Under the pieces are notes generated by a model. That model ran no database searches. It was given only the letters and a program-made list of their open reading frames with translations, and had not been told where the DNA came from. Source: Nipponacmea schrenckii (lineage: Eukaryota > Mollusca > Gastropoda > Lottiidae). Taken from it: a stretch of DNA of 64,000 nucleotides. Position numbers and translations under genes: made by a program. The stretch spans positions 6,572,001 to 6,636,000 of the forward strand of contig CM060200.1 of assembly GCA_030562195.1 (NCBI GenBank), written 5' to 3'. This document shows, in pieces, positions 39,501-51,500 of the stretch (position 1 is its first letter; every line of letters begins with the position of its first letter).

Positions 39501-42500
39501 AAATATGCATGGATTTACAAAAATATAAATAAAGTTGGTTAAGCTGTAAAAAAAGTGTGATTATTTCATTATCCATATTGTTAAAAAATCATTTAGACAG
39601 TTCAGTTGTCAGCCATTATATAATGATACCAGCAATCCAAACATGTATAGCAATATTCAGTACTCTTGTATCTTGAACCCTGATTAGAATTATACATAAA
39701 ATACCTTGGACACTTGAGAACAAGATGTTTTCCTAATTCTTCATAAATAACTTTGTGTTGTAATAGTGGTGGAATTGTTGGTGGATGTTTCAAGGAATAA
39801 TAACCTGGTTCAATGAATTCTACCACTTTGCCTGTCTTATCAGTAATAGTAATAGGACCCGGGGAAGAAGGACATGGTACATGGCATTTTCTAATATATA
39901 TCTCACTAACTCTACCATTTATCTTTGGTTTTTTCTTTAAAAAACTGGGCAGTGCTGAAGAATGACAGGGTATTCCTTTTGGATAATTATTCATCATTTT
40001 AAAATCTTCAGGTTTAACTGGTTTAGCTTTGTTAATTTTCTGAAAAGCAGGTTATTGTTAGGAAATGTTTAAAGAATACTACCTCTTAAAGAATGAACAT
40101 GAAATTTTAATTCTCAAACTTGGCTATATGAGTATAATTGATATCAAAGAGTTTTTGAATTTTTTCTATATTTTGTAAAGAGACACTTAGACATGCTAAG
40201 ACTTACAGTACTATTTCAATCAAACACTTTTACTTTGCTCGGACAGATTACTTGATCGAGTACCTTGACGGAGCATTTGTTACCAAGTGTCATGTATAAC
40301 AATAAAATCTAGTATCCAATAGAATTTAGGCTTACCTGCACCATACATGTGCCTCTTTTTAATTGTGAACCTTGTGTACCACATTTGTCACATCTGCTCC
40401 ATTCTGCCCATATTGTAACTATTTGTATATTTTGTTCTTTCATATAAAGCGTTGGAAGGGGTACATCCTTTCCTTCATACAGCTGTAAAATTTGTAAATT
40501 AAATAAAATGTTGGTAATATTCAAATTAATGAACATAAATTATATAGGCAGAACAATGCAAAATCAACCAGAACTTCAAGTTTAACTCTTTCAAAGAACA
40601 TACATTATGTGGATTGTACATTGCATCTGATTAGTGATTTTCTATTAATATATTAGTTGGTTCAGTACAATGGTTTAACCTTTAGAACCCTGAGTGTAAT
40701 TTAGAGCTCCAAGCAATTTTTCTTCATTTGTATGACGTTAACGTTGTATGACGTCACTTGACAACAACCGGTTTACCGGCTCATAGGGTATATGTCATAT
40801 AAGGATAAGCCGGTATACCGGGTTATAGGGTTGAAAGGGTTAATGTATATTGTACAAATACTTACTATTTTCCTTCTTTCATCAACTAATATATCTATCT
40901 GATGAACTGAAATAAAATCATCTTCCACCATACAGAAATATTGTCCAGCATCTCGAAATCTAGCTTTACCAATATAGAGTGAATAATCATCCTTTAATTT
41001 AATTCTCTTCTGTTTTGATTTATTGTAAAGTCTAATACGTTTCATCTTACCATCACCACTTCTGATCACTAGCCACTGTACACCTAAACTTTCAGCATTC
41101 TGATCGGGTCTCTTACTGAAATAATCAATCATACTTTAAATATTCAACCTTAATTTTCCTTTTTTGCGATATGAAATACATGATCAGATATCAACTTGTT
41201 TTTTAACAATATTGAACTCTCTCAAATGCAATTGAATTGTATGAAATTTGATGTAATTTCGTTATCATGCATGTGTTTTGGTTATTAAATCTATTACCAG
41301 GAGAATTCGTTTGTACAAAAAGTGTTATATTTGATACAATGACTGTAAGATTTATGAGTTTATGACTTACCATATACCACAAGGTATATCTAGAGATTGT
41401 CCTGCTATTATTAGTTGTGGTTTGATAGCTTCATTAACATTTGATCTTATTTCCTTCTCTCTCTTTTCTAAACAGTCATAATAATTCTCAAACATTTTTT
41501 TATAATCAGTTTTAGACAGCTTCATAAATTTCTTTATTGTATTAACTGGCTCTTTGAAATCCAGAAATCTTTTCACACGATGTTTGTTTTGTTTATGAGC
41601 AATTTGAGACACAACATTACTTGTGATTGAGTTATGATATGGTTTGATGGTAGGGTTTTTCAATAATTTTGATAATATTTTTTTTCGTTTCTTTAAGTTT
41701 TTACTATTGATAGCAATTTGGTTTGGTTTCAAGGAAGGATATAACATTGATTTTGATGGCAATCTTCTTTCATGCTTTTTGTCATTAATTTCATCTTTTG
41801 AAGGCCGGTCCTTTTTTGGTACATCAGGACTCTTGGTTTGTTTATTGACAATTTCATACTCAGAAGAATTACTAGTGATAGCAATCTGATTTGGTTTCAA
41901 GGAAGGATATGACATTGATTTTGATGGCAATCTTCTTTCATACTTTTTGTCATTAATTTCATCTTTTGAAGGCCGTTTCTTTTTTGATACATCAGGACTC
42001 TTGGTTTGTTTATTGACAATTTCATACTCAGAAAAATTACTAGTGATAGCAATTTGATTTGGTTTCAAGGAAGGATATGACATTGATTTTGTTGGCAATC
42101 TTCTTTCATACTTTTTGTCATTAATTTCATCTTTTGAAGGCCGTTTCTTTTTTGATACATCAGGACTCTTGGTTTGTTTATTGACAATTTCATACTCAGA
42201 AGAATTACTAGTGATAGCAATTTGATTTGGTTTCAAGGAAGGATATGACATTGATTTTGTTGGCAATCTTCTTTCATACTTTTTGTCATTAATTTCATCT
42301 TTTGAAGGCCGTTTCTTTTTTGATACATCAGGACTCTTGGTTTGTTTATTGACAATTTCATACTCAGAAGAATTACTAGTGATAGCAATTTGATTTGGTT
42401 TCAAGGAAGGATATGACATTGATTTTGTTGGCATTCTTCTTTGATTCTTTATGTCATTAATTTCATCTTTTGAAGGCCGTTTCTTTTTTGGTACATCAGG

Positions 42501-45500
42501 ACTATTGGTTTGTTTATTGACAATTTCATACTCAGAAGAATTACTAGTGATAGCAATTTGATTTGGTTTCAAGGAAGGATATGACATTGATTTTGTTGGC
42601 AATCTTCTTTCATACTTTTTGTCATTAATTTCATCTTTTGAAGGCCGTTTCTTTTTTGATACATCAGGACTCTTGGTTTGTTTATTGACAATTTCATACT
42701 CAGAAGAATTACTAGTGATAGCAATTTGATTTGGTTTCAAGGAAGGATATGACATTGATTTTGTTGGCAATCTTCTTTCATACTTTTTGTCATTAATTTC
42801 ATCTTTTGAAGGCCGTTTCTTTTTTGATACATCAGGACTCTTGGTTTGTTTATTGACAATTTCATACTCAGAAGAATTACTAGTGATAGCAATTTGATTT
42901 GGTTTCAAGGAAGGATATGACATTGATTTTGATGGCAATCTTCTTTCATACTTTTTGTCATTAATTTCATCTTTTGAAGGCCGTTTCTTTTTTGATACAT
43001 CAGGACTCTTGGTTTGTCTATTGACAATTTCATACTCAGAAGAATTACTAGTGATAGCAATTTGATTTGGGTTCAAGGATGGATATGACATTGATTTTGT
43101 TGGCATTCTTCTTTCATACTTTATGTCATTAATTTCATCTTTTGAAGGCCGTTTCTTTTTTGATACATCAGGACTGACAATTTCATACTCAGAAGAATTA
43201 CTAGTGATAGCAATTTGATTTGGTTTCAAGGAAGGATATGACATTGATTTTGTTGGCATTCTTCTTTCATACTTTTTGTCATTAATTTCATCTTTTGAAG
43301 GCCGTTTCTTTTTTGGTACATCAGGACTATTGGTTTGTTTATTGACAATTTCATACTCAGAAGAATTACTAGTGATAGCAATTTGATTTGGTTTCAAGGA
43401 AGGATATGACATTGATTTTGTTGGCATTCTTCTTTCATACTTTTTGTCATTAATTTCATCTTTTGAAGGCTGTTTCTTTTTTGATACATCAGGACTTTGG
43501 TTTGTTTATTGACAATTTCATGACTCAGAAGAATTACTAGTGATAGCAATTTGATTTGGTTTCAAGGAAGGATATGACATCGATTTCGTTGGCATTCTTC
43601 TTTGATTCTTTATGTCATCAATTTCATCTTTTGTAGCTATGATAACTTTTGATGGCCATTCCACTTTAGCTACATCAGGACTCTTGGTTTGTTTATTGAC
43701 AATTTCATGCTCAGAAGAATTACTAGTGATAGCAATTTGATTTGGGTTCAAGGATGGATATGACATTGATTTTGTTGGCATTCTTATTTGATTCTTTATG
43801 TCATCAATTTCATCTTTTGTAGCTATGATAACTTTTGATGGCCATTCCACTTTAGCTACATCAGGACTCTTGGTTTGTTTATTGACAATTTCATACTCAG
43901 AAGAATTACTAGTGATAGCAATTTGATTTGGGTTCAAGGATGGATATGATATTGATTTTGTTGGCATTCTTATTTGATTCTTTATGTCATCAATTTCATC
44001 TTTTGTAGCTATGATAACTTTTGATGGCCATTCTACTTTAGGTACATGAGAAATCTGGTTCAAGAATTTGGTTATTTTGTCTTGCAATTTTTTAAGTTTC
44101 TGTAATGGTAACTTCAAATTTTCACTAGTGTTCATTACTGTATTCTCTTCTGGTAAGAGAGGTGGTAAATTTCCATTCAAGTTTTTAGATTTCCGGTTTA
44201 TTTGTTTTTGAATCGGAAAAAGAGATGGTAAACTTAAACTTTTTGGTTTCAAGTTGCTTTTTTTTTTATTTGGTAATAAAGGTTGTAATTTTCCTCCTAA
44301 ATGTTGAGGTTTTAAGTTTAAAATTTTTTTATATGGTAATAGAAGTGGTAAATTCTCTTGAAAATTTTTAGGTTTCAATTTTCTTTGTTTTTGAATTGGA
44401 AAAGGAGATGGTAAACTTCCCTCTAAATGTTTAGATTCCAAGTTTATTTCATTTTGTGATGTTAATGAAAGTGGTAAATTTCCACTTAAACTTTTTAGAT
44501 TCAAGTTGCTTTTTTTTTTATTTGGTAATAAAGGTTTTAATTTTCCTCCTAAATGTTGAGGTTTTAAGTTAAATAAATTTTTATATGGTAATAGACGTGG
44601 TAAATTCTCTTGAAAATATTTAGGTTTCAATTTTGTCTTGTGTGGTTTTATAAAGAATGGTTTACCAAGAGAGTTGGTATTTGATAGTAATTTGCTAGTT
44701 TTATTAGTCAGTGGGATCACTTGCTGTTTGGACTCACAATTCAATGGTATTAAGGAAACATGAGCTTTTCCATTCACATTACTGTATGAGCGTTGATATT
44801 GGCAATGGCTACTTTTCTTTTCTATTAATCCCTTAGATTGAGTTGGGCTTGATGTAGCATTAGTTATCAATATAAATTCACTGACAAGTAGCAGCAAAAT
44901 CAATGTCATTTTCTGTAACATTCTCAATAATGTTACGCAAACCAAAATTAAAACTACTGATGGAAATTCTGAAAAAGAAAAGCTATAATTATATGAGATG
45001 AAAAGTTGAATACGAAATTATTAAGGAGTTGATAAAATGAATGACATTGATAAATAATGTCGTAAACATTGCTTAGAAGTTTAGTAAAAAAATTCAAAAT
45101 TTCAATTTTTAGTTTAATAATAGAATGTTGAAGTATTCACTTAAATTTTGATTTGGAATTGTGGGTTGTTTTAGGTGTGTGTAAAGTGTAGGGGGATATT
45201 GCTCCCTTTGATCCATAGAAAGTTTGTCTTTGGAATGCGACTGCAGTCTACAGTAGAAAACTGGTTACATCACAATGCATCACAAATAATAAATCAGATT
45301 AAAATAACCATATTGTAAAGTAATTTAAGTAAGATTGTGTGTATAAATGACTGAACTATAACTTATGTTATTACAGGATGGTACTAATGCTGGCCCTTAT
45401 AGTCATGTTGCTGATTTCTCTGCTATTAAAGAATTAGATACAATCCAAATGGAAATAGATGCCATTAAAAAGTAAGTTACTTGTTAAATTATTTTTTAAA

Positions 45501-48500
45501 TATTGTACCTCCTTGGTTCATCAATATTTAAACATGGCCAGAGTGCTTGTTTATCAGTAGACTAACCTTGTGTCAAATATTATACATCAGAATCCTTCTA
45601 TTATCCGATAAATCTACACAGCTATGTTATAATCCAACTAAGTTGAATCACATGTTTTTCAATAATTACTTAGTTTTATGGATATATCATGTTATATGGA
45701 GATTCTATTCATGACACCTGGTAATTCCAACACATGAATATGATGCTCTTATTTATGAAGTTTTAGACTTTAAATTTTATGGCATTTCCAAGAGTTACTT
45801 TCCTTCAAAGCTTTAAACACTTACTAATGTAATACAGGTAGCCTATTTGTTGTTTGTCTATCCGTGAATTATACCTATGGTCTGTCAAATCTTAAAATCC
45901 AAACTGTAACACTGATGTGAATCAAAGTATCTTTTCCATTGCCTTCAGAGCCACTTTATAAATTGTATGTATGTACTTTAATCATATCATGTGCCGGGAT
46001 AGAATATAAAATTTCTTGTAATGGTATAATTTTCTGAGTTTTAGCAACCTTTGTAGGCTTTTTCTTCATCTACTATAGTCATGACTAACTTTATTTTAGA
46101 GAAAAATTACAAATAGAAAGAGATAAAACTCAGAAAGAAGCTGACATCAAAATAAGACATGGTGATGTTCAAATGCAACAGAAAGAATTTGATGCCATTA
46201 CCAATACACTACATCAATTAGAACAACAAAAGAAAGAAGCTCAAAAACGATTAGATGAACTAGATGATAAGGTCAATTAGATATCCATCCCACTCCTCAA
46301 ATATAACCCTCATTAGGCAAATTAAGACAAGCCATGGTTTGGGTGTGCAAGGAAATGAGTACAGTTGCTTTAGTATACAATGTATACATCATGTATAAGA
46401 TTTGAATGACATTTAGAAGTGAGGGGTATATCTGAAGGCATGTGTTTTGTAACCTTAGTAAAGAAGTGTGCTTATTCATAATATCTTCTTGTGATTGTCA
46501 TCATGTATAAGCATAATTGTGCTAATAGATTCTAGCTTTTTGGGCCTTGATGTCCGTGCCAGATGTCTTGTCAATGTCAGACTAAATTAATTACATTGGC
46601 AAAGGCCTATATGTAGATAATATCTTGACCTTTGTCCATTCCTCAGATTTGTGAGCAACTATTGAATTGATTAAGCTTTAAAAATAGGAAACTATGATTA
46701 TATATTAATTGCTGGTGATCATATATGTCTTCTGTTTCATAGAAATCTAAATTAGAAGGAAGCGTTAAAGAACTGAGAGAGAAATGTGATATGGAACTAG
46801 GAGAGGCAAGTTTATTTTATTAATATTATTTAAATCAAGTAAATAAATTAATGTAACTCTTAAGTGTAAAAATTGAACTTTGGTTTTCTATTTAGAATTA
46901 ATTTTGTTTATAAAGTATATTTACATGTATTATGTAATATTTGTAGTACATGATATGAAATTATACATTTATTTAACTTTGTGTAGAACTATATAAATCC
47001 AACAATCCAGCACATTTGTTTCCCTGCATTTGCACATTGTAATTTTATGTTTTGTTTATTGTAAGTAAGTTGACAGTCAACCTGAGCCCTCACCTTAACA
47101 CCTGATCAAACTTTTTTGTTGACTTTTTCATTTTGTCACACTTCAGGGTTGATGTACATTTTGAAAATCTTGTCCTTAATTTATTACTTCTTAAGAATAA
47201 GAATAAGTCAAATTTTATGGATGGATACTTCTAGAATATTTATTGCTTAAAATGTTTCAAGGTAGTTCTCACACTGTAATCAGAAAGTAAACATGATTTA
47301 TATGTAGGTAACAACAACAATGGCAAGGGGGAAGACATATTGAAGGGGATTCATGTCAGAAACATCAAAGGGGTGCAATAAAGGTAATACACAAACAAAT
47401 ATAGAAGCTGCACATAAAATTACACAGAAGGACAGAGAGATCTTAAGGAGTTGAGAGTACACTAATCAGAACAATGGGCATAGATATTCCTTATGTATCC
47501 ATCCATTAAATTGTCTTATCTGCTTTTAGTCTTAGGACTACTAAAGAATAAGTTGTTCAATAAACAGTATCAAATTAAGTTGAATCTCTACAGGTTTTCA
47601 ACAATGTACTCCCCCAAAAAATGTAATTTAAACTTTAAGGCACTTTCTTAAAGGCAGTTATGACCCTTTCTATCTTATTAATAGGGAGCTTGAATTGACA
47701 TTTTCTCTCAATGTTCAGTAAAAGTGAGAAAGATCAGGAATGCAAACGTTTGTATTAAATATTGAACTAAAATAAAAAGTTTCTGTAATTATTGTAATTT
47801 ACAAGTAGATATTTCTTTAGATTTATATGTATATTTGTATTTTATGTTTCAATATTTTTAGATCCTATTTAACCCCTACCCTCCCCACTATTATATTTAC
47901 AGGTCACTAAACTTAAAACACAATTATCTCAACAAGAAAAAAGTATTAAGGTAAATTGTGAATATATGGTCTTTGGCTGATTGGTTTCTATTTTGCTTCT
48001 GGTTGTTTAACATTTCATCTGTTTACTCATCATATTCTGGTTGATTTGAAAATGTTTCTTAATTGATTGCCTCAGTTAAACTTTATTGCTTAACCATTCT
48101 TACATTTGTAATATGAGCTTTTAGTCTGGAGTATACCGTATTGGTAATTAATTACAATGTATAGATCACCATTTTATAATGCCCTGTTTAGTTCTAAACC
48201 ATTTTGCCTGGCTTTATCATACAACTTCCATATCTTGCCTTTTCTACATTTTCTATTAATTCACCTATCATTTCTATAAGAATTAAATTGGTATCTATCA
48301 ATTTATTTTAACATTTCTACTTTTGCATTTAAAAATCATTGAAGCTTTTGCAATATTTTAAAACTACAGTTCAAATTTCTTTCTGTATAAATAAAATCAT
48401 TGTTATTATTTTTAGTAAGATGAAAACTCTATTTCTTTATATATTTGTCTGATAACTATAACTATTAATTATATAACTATATTCAATTGTAGAATCAAGA

Positions 48501-51500
48501 ACAAGAATTAAATGATTTAAGAATTGAGTTAAATAAGTTACGTGATGAAGAGAATCATTTAGAACAGACAGTAGAATCTAGTAAAACACAATTAGAATCC
48601 CTAGTCAAATCAAATAATGACTTACAAATACAGACTAAACAGGTAAGCTTGTATATAGTAATCTATTATCTTGATGGTCTGGTATTGACATTATTATTGC
48701 CTAAATGTAAAAATACAAGATTTCTGTTTTTTAAGATTTCTATATACATGTAAAGCAGAAACTATGATCTCTACTATTTTTGCTCTTTAAAACATATTAC
48801 GGTACTATATCCATCTACCAATCTTAAAATGTAAGTACGGACGTAGGCTGATCAGTTGTCTGAAGACTGCTCAATTTGAACAGGTTTTAGGTTCTGCTTT
48901 AATATTTCTACATGGCTCTACAATTGAGCATCTATTTCATCTGACAGTGAAAATATGTTGTTATTATATTGTGAAAGTGATAGAATAATCCTACCATCCT
49001 ATTACAGTAATGACTATTCTTTATTTCTCAAGAAATATCTTATCAGATCATTTTATAATACAGAACTAAATATTAATGGACATTCCAATTGTAGACTAAA
49101 GCACGACTACAGCATCTACAAGATCAACAGAGAGCATTAACTGGTAGTATTAGTAATTATACATCTCAATTAAATGGTAATGATATAGCCTTAACAACAC
49201 CTGGTATAGCTTCAGATATTGATCAACTTAGTTCTAGAGCTACAGTAAGTATATCTACGTATATCAATCATACTACTGCCATGTCGTGGATGACACCATG
49301 TACATGTATATATGCCATATTTGGTCATTTTCACTTTTTGTACCGTTCAAAAGCTCCTAAAAGCTTTTTGTGATCAGAACCTTGTATTCCTAGTATGATC
49401 GTAACTAATCTAAATATCAAATACTATAAACTGTTGGTTTACTGTATTACACATTATATGAGGCTTCTTCAAATAAAAACAAAACAACCTTGTATACTAC
49501 ACAATAATACCAGTAATTGTGTTATTATATATACTTCTTAATAAATTCTAATCATATCGAATGTATCTTCTCTGTATTTTCTACAAAAAAGTAGAGATTG
49601 CATATAGCCATTGCCCTTTTTGACAAAAAACTCTCCATTATGTATTTTAAAAGGATAACAATATTTTTATATCTAATCTATGCTTGGTATTTTAAATTTT
49701 TTATTGCATTGATTTGCAAGTTATATATTTCATTTTCTTATTATAATTGAATCTTAGGTTGGAAGTCCAGTGAGCACGATTAGTAATTTCAGTGCACCCT
49801 GTCTGGATGATTTTAAAGAAGACCCTTTTAAAGGAAAAGATCCTTTTAATAATTCCTCTGATCAACCAGATCCTTTTCAAAATGAAGATCCCTTTAAAGG
49901 AAGTGAGTGTCCTCATTATTATTTCAACTTATTATGATTATCTTGTCAAATGTATTTGTTACTTGATTTTTGCTACTTGTTGATATATAAAAAGATATAT
50001 ATAATTTATTTTCAGATGATCCATTTGCAGCTGACCCTTTTGCAGCTGAAGATCCATTCCAAAGTTCAGGATTTAATTCTGCTGGTCAGGTAATTACTAT
50101 TAACTTTTAATTAAGATTTTGATACAAATTGTTTTCTACTGTTATATATTCAATAATCTTCAATATGGGCTGATGTTATGTAAATAATTAAAACTTATAT
50201 ATCTTTGAATATCTTCAATAATATTGGGCCATTCAAATAGTATGATTACTACTCTTTTGGTTTTAGTATCATCACTACAATAACTATATATAGATATCAT
50301 TTTTTGTACAGGATGATCCTTTTGCCAGTAATGATCCATTTGGTGGTAGTGCTTTTTCTTCTTCACCAAGTAAAAAGAAACCAGATAATTTTGATGCTTT
50401 TGGATCTGGGTTTGGTTCATCTCCTTCAAAGAAACCTTCTCATGTATGTTTTAAGTTTATTGTTCCGAGGAGCTGATTAGTTTTATTTCCATTCTTTTTT
50501 TAAAACCTTCTTATTTAATTTTAAGATTTATTTGAAGGTTTTAATTATTTTCTCTATGACTTGACTACTGCATGGTTTGGTTTCAAACATCTGTTTGTTT
50601 TATTTAACAGAAAAAAATGCCACCTCCAAGACCTGCTCCTCCAAAAGGTAAAAGTCCAGCAGCTTCACCATCTAAACCAAGAGTTGATCCATTTGGTGGA
50701 TTCCCTAATGATCCATTTGCTGGTAATGATCCTTTTGCTAGTTCTGGAGGAGGAAATAAATCTGATGCTTTTGCAAATTTTGCTGATTTTAGTCCCAGTA
50801 AGGTAAGTCAAGTCGATGATTTCAATGAAATTCAACATAATTATATATTATGAAGAAAAATGACTTTGCAAAGTGATATAAAGATTTCAGTATTAATAGA
50901 ACTATAAATCTCTTAAAAAAGTTTTAAATTTTAAAAGTTTAAAGTTATGTCACACTGATGACTTTCTGATCACTATATGTTCACAACTTTTACTGAACCT
51001 CTATTACTTTTTACCAGTTTGATGATTCAGCCTGGGGCACAAAGCAGTAACACACGACAGATTACATGCTTAGCACTGTAGGTTAATAATAATACTTAAA
51101 CAATGCATGTTATTTTATATAAATATCTATATCAATATATCCTATTTTAATTCACCCCCCCCCCCCTTCTTCATTCACCCCCATACCCCTCCATCAACCT
51201 AAGAAAACCCAAAAGAACTTGAGCATGAAAGATTGTTTTGTGAGTAATCAAACACAATTTTATGGTATACTAGTTATGGGTTTAATTGTATACAATGGTT
51301 CAACAATTTACATTGTGACCACCATTTCTATAGTTGAATCATTATGATTGTGTACAATAAAACAATAAAATTGTGTTCAGTTCATTATTGTGATCTCTCC
51401 ACTTAAGATTATAGAGTAACTACTAGGTTATTAAATCATTGATCAAAATTATTCAAAAATAGGTCCATTTTCACATTTAATCTGATTCTTGAAAGAAAAG

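Noticed and set aside
39602..39704. Continuation of the FAM187-like exon past 39705 to a stop at 39602
   Set aside because: A GTATTT donor at 39704 joins in phase to 39460 and restores FAM187-like sequence ([11 protein letters not shown]), whereas the read-through has none.
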